This document shows positions 35,332 through 43,780 of a stretch of DNA of 64,000 nt, in pieces. The notes beneath the pieces were generated by a model that saw nothing but the letters and a program-made list of their open reading frames with translations, did not search any database and was not told where the DNA came from. The stretch covers positions 14,701 to 78,700 of the forward strand of contig JBOGIW010000612.1 of the NCBI GenBank assembly GCA_050748045.1, in the 5' to 3' direction. Made by a program: the position numbers and the translations under genes. Numbering within the stretch: position 1 is the stretch's first letter; every line of letters starts with the position of its first letter. The DNA is from CAVYVZ01 sp050748045 (GTDB taxonomy: Bacteria > Acidobacteriota > Vicinamibacteria > Vicinamibacterales > UBA2999).

Positions 35332-35637
35332 ATGCTTGATTGGGAAATGCTGATGCTGCTCGATGAGCGGGAGGACGAAGACGAGGCGACGCGATACGAA
35401 CGCCGCGCGTTCCGGCAGGAGCTGCAGTGGAGCGTGTCGCCGCTCGTTTTCGCGGCCATCCTTCTCGCCCACGGCGGCGCCGCGCTTGCCCGCCTGCTCT
35501 CGTCGCGAGCGCGGCGCGTGTGGACGGCCGTCCGAGGATCCGCGCGTCGGCGCTCCTTCGCCGCCGACACGAGCCCGTCACGAGAGCCGCTCGCACACGT
35601 CCACGCCGATGTGAGCTCCCCGATCGGCCGGCTCTGA
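35332..35637 (+). CDS. Small hypothetical protein with one predicted membrane segment
   Basis: A 101-residue ORF; AAGGTG lies just upstream of ATG 35332, and an in-frame ATG at 35296 has no good ribosome-binding site. The N-terminus reads MLDWEMLMLLDEREDEDEA, then a charged stretch, a hydrophobic helix (SPLVFAAILLAHGGAALARL, about residues 36-55) and a basic tail. I recognise no family. It ends 29 bases before the LanB-like gene and would otherwise leave an unexplained 470-base gap in a densely packed operon. The motif LDW followed by M-L recurs in the core of the GG-leader peptide (LDWSQMLLP), which may be coincidence. An antisense ORF overlaps part of it, so coding status is uncertain. Confidence 0.45.
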   Translation: MLDWEMLMLLDEREDEDEATRYERRAFRQELQWSVSPLVFAAILLAHGGAALARLLSSRARRVWTAVRGSARRRSFAADTSPSREPLAHVHADVSSPIGRL

Positions 35638-35666
35638 TTCTCGCGCTGACCTTCCGAGGCCGAGCG

Positions 35667-38231
35667 ATGGCTGTTGATCGCGCAGCGTTCGTCGCCGATG
35701 CGCCACTCGACGCGGCACGCGAGCGGACCACCTCCGCGCCGCTGCACGTGTGGGAACACGAACGGCCGCTGCCGGGCGGCGACTGGGTCATCTGGCGTCC
35801 GACGGTCCTTCGCGGCACCGGCTTCCCGGTGTCGACCATGGCCGGTCTGGCGGGGATGCAAGCGCCATCGGCCGCGGACGAGTACTCCGACACTCGGGCC
35901 GACGTGATCCGTTTGCGCCGGCTCGCACTTGCGCAGATCGGCCAGGATCTGCGGGCGTGTCCTCCGAGCGCCCGCGCCGCGCTCCGTGCCAGGCGGCGTC
36001 GTATTCGTCAGGGGAGAATCGCGCGCGACGCCACGACTCACATCGAACGGGCGCTGGCATCCGCGACGGAGGCGCGCGTCGCGGCGCACGCTCGGTTGAT
36101 GGAGGTGTACCGGGCGGAGACGCAGCTCATCGACGCGCGTCTTGCCGGGATCCTGGCCGACCCCCGCTTTCGCGAAGCAGTGCGGTGGCAAAATCCGCGC
36201 GCGCTCTCGCTGATCGATCGCAGGTTTCAAGCGCCGGCAGGCGCACGCGCCGACCGTCGCGCCGCAGGCGATCTCGTCGCGATGCTCATTCAGCGCTACG
36301 CGCTCAAGAACGACAGCATCGGGTTCTTTGGACCGGTGGGGTGGGGCTCCCTTTCCGAGCAGGAGATGACGGTCGACATCTCGCCGGGTGCCGGCTTGCT
36401 CGCCCGCCGCGCGGTGTACTTCGAAGGGTGGTGCATCGACGCGCTCGCCGACGCGCTCGACGCGCATCCATCGGTCAGGTGCTGGACCGCGCCCCGTCTC
36501 GCCGGCGGCGTCTGGCAGGGAGAGAACGGCGTCGTGCACGTGCCTCTGGTTGGGCAGGTGGCCGTATCGGAAGGCGAGCGCCGTGTCCTGGCGTTGTGCG
36601 ACGGGGAGCGCTCCGCGCGGGAGATCGCCGACGTCGTGCTCCGCCACCCTGAATCGGATCTGCGTTCCGAGGACGACGTGTTTGCCGCGCTTCGTGCTCT
36701 CGTCGACAGACGGGTGCTCGTCTGGAGACTGGACGTCGCTCCTCAACTTCATCCCGACCACGAGCTCCGCAGGCGTCTCCATCGCATCGGCGATCCCCGG
36801 TTGCGCCAGGAGTGCTTCGCCGCGCTCGACGCGCTGGTCGAAGCGCGCGACGCGGTTGCGCGCGCCTCAGGCGATCCCGACGCACTCGACGAGAGGCTCA
36901 CCGCGCTGAACACGACGTTTACGGGTCTCACAGGTCGCGCGCCGACGCGCCGCGTCGGACAGATGTATGCCGGCCGCACGCTGGTATACGAAGACTGCCG
37001 CCGTGCCGGCCGGGTCACCCTCGGCGCTGCATTCCTCGCGCGGCTCGGTCCGCCTCTCACGCTTGTCCTCGAGAGCGCCCGATGGGTGGCGGCGGAGCTC
37101 GCACGTGGATTCCGGGTGCAGATGCGGCAGTGTTATGCCGCGCTCGCGCGTGAACGGCGGGATGCGGTCGACGCGCACGAGTTCTATACACGAGTCACGC
37201 AGATCCCGCTCGACGAACGGATGGCGCGCATTCGCGACGTGGAACGGCGATTCCGTGAGCGGTGGCAGTTCGCGCTCGGCGTGGACGGAGAGCCGCGCCG
37301 AGTGAGCCGATCGGTGGACCAGATCGCGCTCCGCGCCCGCGAGGCCTTCCTCTCGCGCTCGCCGCTATGGAGCAGGGTGAGGTTCCTCAGTCCGGACGTG
37401 CTGGTGGCCGCCGATGGCCCGGAAGCATTCCGCCGTGGCGACTTTCACTGCGTGCTCGGCGAGATCCACAGCGGCAACGGACTCCTCTGGTCCGCGCTGG
37501 CTTCGCAGCATCCCGATCCGCAGGAGCTCGCGGACGCGGTCGAGCGCGATGCGCGCGACGTCACGCCTATCGTGACCCAGGTCCTCAAGAGCGACTGGTC
37601 GGCCCGGCTGAACGTCGCGGCGCGTCCCCCGTGCGGCTGGCGGTACGAGTTTCACGACGATCGACCGAGCCAGCCCGGTTGCCGACCGATGCCGGCGGCA
37701 ATGCTCGTTCCATCGGATGACGGCCTCACGGTGACGATGCGGACGCGCGACGGCAACCACGAGTTCGACGCGATCGAGTTGTTCGGTCTGCCGCTGTGCT
37801 GGGAGGTGGACAGCGTCCTCAAGCAATACCTCCCGGACGCACCTCACGTGCCCCGCGTGACGATCGGCGCCTTGACTATCGCGCGCGAGCGTTGGTGCGC
37901 CACCCGCGACGAGCTGCCGTTCGTCACCGAGCCCGACCGTGCGGCGCGCTTCGCTGCGCTGCGCGCGTGGGCGCGCGGCCTCGGGCTCCCGCGACGCGTG
38001 TTCTACAAGTTCCCGCGCGAGCGCAAGCCGTGTTATCTGGACTTCGACAGCCCGCTGTACAGCGATCTCTTCCTGAAAGGCGTGCGCAGCCTCGAAGAGG
38101 GCATCGCGGTTCGCCTCGACGAGATGTTCCCGGGAATCGCCGAGACATGGCTCGCAGACGGCACCGGCGACCGGTACACCAGCGAGTTCCGGTTCGCCAC
38201 TCGACTGGCGAGTCCCGGGTGCCTGGCATGA
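35667..38231 (+). CDS. LanB-like lantibiotic dehydratase-family protein (possible PEARL / tRNA-dependent ligase)
   Basis: An 854-residue protein starting at ATG 35667 with GAGG 7 bases upstream. It carries hallmarks of the LanB N-terminal (glutamylation) domain: KNDSIGFFGPVGWG at about 214-227 and, near the C-terminus, VFYKFPRERKPCYLDFDSP (about 778-796). It is shorter than full lantibiotic dehydratases (about 1000 residues) and shows no obvious SpaB_C elimination domain. That resembles 'small LanB' proteins, some of which are peptide aminoacyl-tRNA ligases (PEARLs) that add an amino acid to the C-terminus of a scaffold peptide. The stop overlaps the ATG of an A-PCP gene, so the two are made together. 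Substrates could be the GG-leader peptide or an NRPS intermediate. The family call is reasonable; PEARL function is inference. Confidence 0.75.
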   Translation: MAVDRAAFVADAPLDAARERTTSAPLHVWEHERPLPGGDWVIWRPTVLRGTGFPVSTMAGLAGMQAPSAADEYSDTRADVIRLRRLALAQIGQDLRACPPSARAALRARRRRIRQGRIARDATTHIERALASATEARVAAHARLMEVYRAETQLIDARLAGILADPRFREAVRWQNPRALSLIDRRFQAPAGARADRRAAGDLVAMLIQRYALKNDSIGFFGPVGWGSLSEQEMTVDISPGAGLLARRAVYFEGWCIDALADALDAHPSVRCWTAPRLAGGVWQGENGVVHVPLVGQVAVSEGERRVLALCDGERSAREIADVVLRHPESDLRSEDDVFAALRALVDRRVLVWRLDVAPQLHPDHELRRRLHRIGDPRLRQECFAALDALVEARDAVARASGDPDALDERLTALNTTFTGLTGRAPTRRVGQMYAGRTLVYEDCRRAGRVTLGAAFLARLGPPLTLVLESARWVAAELARGFRVQMRQCYAALARERRDAVDAHEFYTRVTQIPLDERMARIRDVERRFRERWQFALGVDGEPRRVSRSVDQIALRAREAFLSRSPLWSRVRFLSPDVLVAADGPEAFRRGDFHCVLGEIHSGNGLLWSALASQHPDPQELADAVERDARDVTPIVTQVLKSDWSARLNVAARPPCGWRYEFHDDRPSQPGCRPMPAAMLVPSDDGLTVTMRTRDGNHEFDAIELFGLPLCWEVDSVLKQYLPDAPHVPRVTIGALTIARERWCATRDELPFVTEPDRAARFAALRAWARGLGLPRRVFYKFPRERKPCYLDFDSPLYSDLFLKGVRSLEEGIAVRLDEMFPGIAETWLADGTGDRYTSEFRFATRLASPGCLA

Positions 38232-40009
38232 CCGTCACCAATCGCTTCGAAGCCCGGGCCGCGGCGTCTCCGGAGGCCGTTGCGCTGATCGCCAACGATC
38301 GGACGTGCACGTATCGCGCCCTCAACGCGCGGGCCAATCGGCTGGCGTGGCATCTCCGCGAGCGCGGCGTCGGACCGGAGACGATTGTCGGCATCTGCAT
38401 CCCACGAAGCATCGATTTCGTCGTGGCGCTGCTCGCGGTCGCGAAAGCCGGGGGTGCGTACCTCGCCATCGACGTCGATCATCCACGCCAGCGAGCCGAG
38501 TGGATGCTGCGCGACACCGGCGCGCGTCTTCTCCTGGCGACGGCCGACACCCGCGGACTGGTCTGCGCGGCGCCCGTGATCGTGCTGACCGAGCTCGATG
38601 AGGTCCTGGACCATCAGCGCCACGACAATCCGGCCTCGCCTGCCAGCCCCGATGGCCTCTTCAAGGTCGTTTATACGTCGGGCAGTACAGGTCGACCCAA
38701 AGGCGTGCTGGTGCCGATGCGGGCCGTCCTGCACCGACTCGATGCGATGGCGGCCCGCTTCCCGTTCGTCAACGGCGATGTTGCGCTGCTCCATCGATCG
38801 TCGATGATCGCCGGATCGTCGTGGGATGCGCTCGGCCCGCTCATCGCCGGCGTGCCGACGCTCGTGATGCCCACGTTCGACCCGATGGATGCCGCCGTGT
38901 GGGAGCTGGTTGCGAGGACGCGTGTCTCGCATCTCGCCGCCGGACCATCCTTGTGGCACCTCATCCTGACCATGGCGGAGCGGTCGGCCGTCCGCTGGGA
39001 TGCGCTGCGCATGGTAATCGTCGGCGGCGAGCGTGCCAGCCGCAAGCTCGTGACACGTTTCGCTCGCGCCTTCCCGCACGCGTCTCTCGTCAACATCTAT
39101 GGGCTGACCGAGAGCATCTATCCGTGCGGCTGCGACGCAACGCTCACCGCCGCCTGCGGATCGTACGTTCCGGCGGGAGGGCCGTTCCCGGACGTGTCCG
39201 TCGCCGTCGTCGACGACGCCGGACGCGCGCAGCCCCATGGTACGTCCGGACATATCTGCCTCGCAGGCCCGGGCACGGCACGCGGATATCTGCACGCGCC
39301 GAGCCTCACCGCAGAGAAATTCGCCCCTAATCCCTCGGGCGCCACGCCCGGCGAGCGCATGTTCAGGACCGGTGACCGGGGCCGGTGGCGCGCCGACGGG
39401 GTGCTCGAGGTGCTCGGCCGCCGCGACAATCAGGTGAAGGTGCGCGGAACACGCGTCGAGCTCGCCGAAGTAGAAGCGGTGCTGTCGGCGTCGCCCGGCG
39501 TCAGCGAAGCGGCCGTCACGAGCCACACGGCGGACGAGGGCGAATCGCGCATCGTCGGATACGTCGTGCCCGAGCCTGGCGTGTCGATTTCCATCCGCGA
39601 GCTGCGCGCGTCACTTGCACGCGCGCTGCCGGCGGGGGCCGTTCCCGCGGCGTTCGTCGTGCTCGCAGAGATGCCGATCACCTCACAGGGCAAGGTCGAT
39701 CGCGCGCGGCTGCCGGCGCCGGCGACCACGGGGGCCGACGACAGACACAGCGGCCCGGCGCCGCGCACGAACACCGAACGGGCCATTGCCCGGATCTGGC
39801 GGGAGCTGCTGAACGTACCTCAGGTCGGTGTGCACGACGACTTCATCAGTCTCGGCGGCACGTCGCTGGCCGGCATGTACGTCGCGTCGCGGATCCGCCA
39901 GGAGTTCGGAATCAGTTTGTCGTTTGATACGGTGCTCGGCGCACCGGGACTCGACGCGCTCGCCTCGTATGTCGACGCCGCGCAGGAGCGGAAGGCCCAC
40001 GGCGCATGA
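38228..40009 (+). CDS. NRPS A-PCP didomain with atypical substrate pocket
   Basis: A 593-residue protein, ATG 38228, overlapping the LanB-like stop by 4 bases. The A domain has VVYTSGSTGRPKG (about 147-159), YGLTES in place of the usual YGPTE, RTGDRGRW and GKVDRARLP, and is followed by a PCP with LGGTSL (Ser546). In the A4 region the sequence is SSMIAGSSWDALGPL, so the position of the amino-group-binding Asp235 is occupied by Ala (Trp239 aligned). A domains without this Asp usually activate carboxylic acids lacking an alpha-amino group (aryl, fatty, hydroxy or keto acids) or beta-amino acids. It may load the starter for the KS-AT protein, or act with the LanB-like protein. It overlaps the following GNAT gene by 4 bases. 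Confidence 0.9.
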   Translation: MTVTNRFEARAAASPEAVALIANDRTCTYRALNARANRLAWHLRERGVGPETIVGICIPRSIDFVVALLAVAKAGGAYLAIDVDHPRQRAEWMLRDTGARLLLATADTRGLVCAAPVIVLTELDEVLDHQRHDNPASPASPDGLFKVVYTSGSTGRPKGVLVPMRAVLHRLDAMAARFPFVNGDVALLHRSSMIAGSSWDALGPLIAGVPTLVMPTFDPMDAAVWELVARTRVSHLAAGPSLWHLILTMAERSAVRWDALRMVIVGGERASRKLVTRFARAFPHASLVNIYGLTESIYPCGCDATLTAACGSYVPAGGPFPDVSVAVVDDAGRAQPHGTSGHICLAGPGTARGYLHAPSLTAEKFAPNPSGATPGERMFRTGDRGRWRADGVLEVLGRRDNQVKVRGTRVELAEVEAVLSASPGVSEAAVTSHTADEGESRIVGYVVPEPGVSISIRELRASLARALPAGAVPAAFVVLAEMPITSQGKVDRARLPAPATTGADDRHSGPAPRTNTERAIARIWRELLNVPQVGVHDDFISLGGTSLAGMYVASRIRQEFGISLSFDTVLGAPGLDALASYVDAAQERKAHGA

Positions 40010-40887
40010 TCGCGAATCCCTCTGCTGAACATCAGGAGGCCGCGTGCGCGCCGGCTGTTCTTTCCGGCGCCGGCGAGCTGACCTGTCGCGATCTCAGGAG
40101 CCACCAGGACCTGGAGAGCGCGGCCGCGCTGGAAACCGAGATCTGGGGGTACACGGATCGTCTCGACGCGCTGCCACCCTCGCTTCTCTCGGCCTCGATC
40201 CGCGTCGGGGGCCTCCTGCTGGGCGCGTTCGACGCGGATCGCCTCGTGGGATTCGTCTACTCGTTTCCCGCGATTCGGAACGGCGAGACGATCCACTGGT
40301 CGCATCGGCTTGGCGTCGCAGAAGCATACAGGAGCACGGGCGTCGGGCACTGGTTGAAGCTGGAGCAGCGGAGGCGTGTGGCCGCGCTCGGTCTCAACCT
40401 CGTTGCCTGGACCTACGACCCTATGCTGGCGGCGAACGCGCACCTGAACCTGACGAAATTGCGCGCCACGGCGGCGCGATACGAAACTGACGTGTACGGC
40501 ACCTCGAGCAGCCCGCTGCATGCCGGAATCCCGACGGATCGGCTCGTCGTGGACTGGCGGATCGGCGGCGCGACCGGCGAACCCGACGCGGATCGAAGTC
40601 GTCGGCGCCACACCGCCATCTGCGACGCCCCGGTCGTGAACAGGACGCGACGCGGTCGCGTCTGGCCTGCATGCGCCGCCCTCGAGCTCTCGTGTCCGTC
40701 AGATACCGTGCGCGTCGAGATTCCACTCGGGTTCACCCAGATGCTGCGCCGCGATCGCGGGCTGGCGCTGCAGTGGCGACTGGCGACGCGCGCGGTCTTC
40801 ACGACGTATTTCGGTGCCGGATTCACTGCGGTCGACTTCGCCGTCTGTCGCGACCGCGGGCTCGGATGGTACCTGTTGACGCGCTGA
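40006..40887 (+). CDS. GNAT-superfamily acyltransferase (COG3375-like)
   Basis: A 293-residue protein translationally coupled to the A-PCP gene (ATGA). The N-terminal half shows a GNAT fold: LETEIWGY, GGLLLGAFDADRLVGFVYSF, then the acyl-CoA site region HRLGVAEAYRSTGVGHWLKL, and AWTYDPMLAANAHLNLTKL. The last is characteristic of a conserved GNAT subgroup of about 270 residues with unknown substrate. The C-terminal half ends in VCRDRGLGWYLLTR. It probably N- or O-acylates an intermediate or product, possibly as self-protection, but the acceptor is unknown. It lies 38 bases before the PKS gene. Confidence 0.78.
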   Translation: MIANPSAEHQEAACAPAVLSGAGELTCRDLRSHQDLESAAALETEIWGYTDRLDALPPSLLSASIRVGGLLLGAFDADRLVGFVYSFPAIRNGETIHWSHRLGVAEAYRSTGVGHWLKLEQRRRVAALGLNLVAWTYDPMLAANAHLNLTKLRATAARYETDVYGTSSSPLHAGIPTDRLVVDWRIGGATGEPDADRSRRRHTAICDAPVVNRTRRGRVWPACAALELSCPSDTVRVEIPLGFTQMLRRDRGLALQWRLATRAVFTTYFGAGFTAVDFAVCRDRGLGWYLLTR

Positions 40888-40925
40888 CTTCCGTCGCGAC
40901 CGACGCATCCGTAGGAGTGCCGTGC

Positions 40926-43739
40926 ATGACCGTGCCGCCGCAGGACGGGCGTGAGCCCGAGCGAGAGTGTGACATCGCCGTGATCGGCATGGCCGGGAGG
41001 TTTCCCGGCGCAAGGGACGTCGACGAGCTGTGGCGCAATCTCTCGAACGGCGTCGAGTCGATTTCGGAACTGACGTCGTCGGACCTCGTCCAGGCCGGCG
41101 TGCCGCGAGCGGACCTCGAGCATCCCAACTATGTCCGCGCGCGCGGGCTGCTGGCGGACGCCGAGTGCTTCGACGCGGCGTTCTTCGGAGTCACGCCGGC
41201 GGAAGCCACGGTCATGGACCCGCAGCACCGCCTGCTGCTGGAGTGTGCATGGGCGGCACTGGAGCACGCGGGGTACGCCCCGGACAGCGTCCCAGGGGTC
41301 GTCGGCGTCTACGCCGGCGCGAGTGCCAGCGATCACCGCGCCAGGCTGGGATCTCGCCCCGAGCTATGCGATCTCCTCGGCGGCTACCTGGTGCAGGTTG
41401 GCAACGACGTCGATTTCCTCACGACGCGGATCTCGTACAAGCTGAACCTCAAGGGACCGAGCATCGCGGTGCAGACATCGTGCTCGACCTCCCTCGTCGT
41501 CGTCCATCTCGCATGCCAGGCCCTGTTGAACGGCGAGTGCGACCTGGCGCTGGCGGGCGGCGTGAACGTATCGACCCTGCGGCGCATCGGCTATCTCTAT
41601 CAGGAGGCCGGGATTCGATCGCCCGACGGACACTGCCGGCCGTTCGACGCAGGCGCGAAGGGAATGGTCAGCGGTGCAGGGCTCGGCCTGGTGGTGATCA
41701 AGCCGTTGCGCGCCGCGCGGCGCGACCGCGATTTCGTTCACGCGGTCATCAAGGGTTCCGCCGTGAACAATGACGGCCGCGCAAAGGTGAGCTACACGGC
41801 GCCGAGCGTGGACGGGCAGGCCACGGCCATTCGCGAGGCGCTGTCATGGGCCGCCGTCGATCCCGCGACGATCGGCTATGTCGAAGCGCACGGCACCGGC
41901 ACGCATCTCGGCGATCCCATCGAGATCGCGGCGCTCACCGACGTCTTTCGCGCCTCCACCTCGCGGCGCTCGAAGTGCCCCGTCGGGTCGATCAAGGCGA
42001 ACATCGGCCACCTGTCGGCCGCGGCGGGCGTCGCCGGCCTCATCAAGACGATTCTGATCCTGAAACATGGATGCGTCCCCCCGAACCCGTACTTCCGGGC
42101 GCCGAATCCGGAAGCGCGGCTCGACGAGAGTCCCTTCTACGTCAACCAGGGGGCGGTGGACTGGCCGGCGACGGCCCATCCGCGCCGCGCCCTGGTCAGC
42201 GCCCTCGGCATTGGCGGCACGAATGCGCACTTGGTGCTCGAGGAAGCACCGGTGCACGCGCCGACAACCCCCTCGAACACCTGGCACGTCCTGACTTTGT
42301 CTGCCCGCACGGCATCGGCTCTCGATGCGATGACCCAGAACCTCTCGGGGCACCTCACCTCCGCGGCTGCGCCCTCGTTGCCGGATCTCGCCCACACGCT
42401 CCACGCTGGTCGGACCGGCTTTTCCTACCGCCGCGCGATCACATGCCGCGACATCGACGGTGCCGTGCGGGCGCTTCGCGGTGAGGAGGGCGCACGTGCA
42501 TGGACGGGCGTCGCCTCGGAGGAGCCTCCGCCCGCCGCATTCATGTTTCCTGGCGTCGGCACGCAGTACGTGGGCATGGCGGCGGAGCTGTACCGCGAAG
42601 ATGCGCTGTTCCGACAGGAGCTGGATCGATGTTTCGACGTCCTCGCTCGTCACTCGGACGTGAACTTCCGGGACGTGCTCTACCGGCCTGACTCCCAGAC
42701 CGATCCCACGACGATCGATCGCGCTGTCGTCGTGAATCCGCTCGTGTTCGCCGTCGCCTATGGCGTCGCGATCCGCTGGACGCAGTGCGGAATTCGTCCG
42801 GCCGCGCTCATCGGCCACAGCCTGGGCGAGTACGCAGCCGCCACGCTGGCGGGCGTGTTCACGCTCGAGCATGCGCTCGAGCTCATGTTGACGCGCGGCC
42901 GCCTCATCGAGCGCGTCCCTCCTGGCGCGATGCTCGCGGTACCTCTCTCCGAGGAGGAGACGCTTCCGTATCTCAACGACGACGTCTCGCTTGCATCCGT
43001 GAACGCGCCGACGGCGTGCATCCTGTCGGGGGCGCCTGCGGCAATCGCCGCAGTCGAGGCCGCACTGCACCAGCGTGGCACCGCGTGCCGGGCGCTGCGC
43101 TTCCCTCACGCTCCTCATTCCGCGATGATGGACCCCATCCTTGGCGAGTTCGCCGACCACGTTCGCGCGGCGGCACCGAAAGCTCCACGAATTCCACTGG
43201 TGTCGAGCGTCACCGGCACGTGGATCACGCCCGCGCAGGCTGAGGACCCGCACTACTGGGCCTCGCACCTTCGCCGCACGGTACGATTCGCCGAAGGACT
43301 TCGGTGCGTGTTGAGCAATCCGCGGCAGCTCCTCATCGAGATGGGGCCCGGCCGCAGCCTGAGCCGGCTCGTGAAGCGGCAGGGGGCGGGCGCGGCCAAA
43401 CGACAGGTCATCCCCACGCTTTGCGCACCCGACGATGACACACCCGATCGGGAGCTGTTCGCGCGCGGGCTCGCCCGCTGCTGGGCGGCTGGCGTGCGGG
43501 TCGAGTGGACGCACTACACCGGCGCCGAGCCGCGGTACCGCGTGCCGCTGCCGACGTATCCATTCGAGCGAACGCGGTATGCGCTCGAGACCAGCACGGG
43601 CGCGCCCTCGCCAAGCGATGCGAGCGGCCATACCGCGCGCACGGCCGACGATCGAGGGGCGCCTGGGTCGGATCTGGAACGCGTCATCACCGACCAGCTT
43701 CGTCTGATGTCGGCGCAGCTCGACGCACTCCAGGGCTGA
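40926..43739 (+). CDS. Type I PKS KS-AT didomain without ACP (split module)
   Basis: A 937-residue protein; ATG 40926 is preferred because AGGAG ends 8 bases upstream. The KS begins DIAVIGMAGRFPGARDVDELW and has the full triad: Cys186 (TSCSTSL), His322 (EAHGTGT), His362 (NIGHLSA). The AT has Ser632 (GHSLGEY) and HAPHS at about 728-732, compatible with malonyl-CoA. No KR, DH or ACP follows; the protein ends in a helical tail beginning DLERVITDQLRLMSAQ. A very similar segment occurs after the ACP of the protein at 20461-26451. Together they would form a KS-AT / ACP-aminotransferase extension unit. The starter must come from a carrier protein such as the A-PCP at 38228 or the Hpg-loaded PCP at 29639. 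Confidence 0.92.
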   Translation: MTVPPQDGREPERECDIAVIGMAGRFPGARDVDELWRNLSNGVESISELTSSDLVQAGVPRADLEHPNYVRARGLLADAECFDAAFFGVTPAEATVMDPQHRLLLECAWAALEHAGYAPDSVPGVVGVYAGASASDHRARLGSRPELCDLLGGYLVQVGNDVDFLTTRISYKLNLKGPSIAVQTSCSTSLVVVHLACQALLNGECDLALAGGVNVSTLRRIGYLYQEAGIRSPDGHCRPFDAGAKGMVSGAGLGLVVIKPLRAARRDRDFVHAVIKGSAVNNDGRAKVSYTAPSVDGQATAIREALSWAAVDPATIGYVEAHGTGTHLGDPIEIAALTDVFRASTSRRSKCPVGSIKANIGHLSAAAGVAGLIKTILILKHGCVPPNPYFRAPNPEARLDESPFYVNQGAVDWPATAHPRRALVSALGIGGTNAHLVLEEAPVHAPTTPSNTWHVLTLSARTASALDAMTQNLSGHLTSAAAPSLPDLAHTLHAGRTGFSYRRAITCRDIDGAVRALRGEEGARAWTGVASEEPPPAAFMFPGVGTQYVGMAAELYREDALFRQELDRCFDVLARHSDVNFRDVLYRPDSQTDPTTIDRAVVVNPLVFAVAYGVAIRWTQCGIRPAALIGHSLGEYAAATLAGVFTLEHALELMLTRGRLIERVPPGAMLAVPLSEEETLPYLNDDVSLASVNAPTACILSGAPAAIAAVEAALHQRGTACRALRFPHAPHSAMMDPILGEFADHVRAAAPKAPRIPLVSSVTGTWITPAQAEDPHYWASHLRRTVRFAEGLRCVLSNPRQLLIEMGPGRSLSRLVKRQGAGAAKRQVIPTLCAPDDDTPDRELFARGLARCWAAGVRVEWTHYTGAEPRYRVPLPTYPFERTRYALETSTGAPSPSDASGHTARTADDRGAPGSDLERVITDQLRLMSAQLDALQG

Positions 43740-43780
43740 TCGTTCCAGCTCGCCTCGCTCCTTCTCAGCGCGAGAGTTCC

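Noticed and set aside
35191..35472. Antisense ORF opposite the small membrane ORF
   Set aside because: No ribosome-binding site or domain, and the plus-strand frame fits the operon direction better.
40926..43739. Trans-AT polyketide synthase
   Set aside because: An AT with GHSLGEY and HAPHS is present in the same protein; only the carrier is missing.
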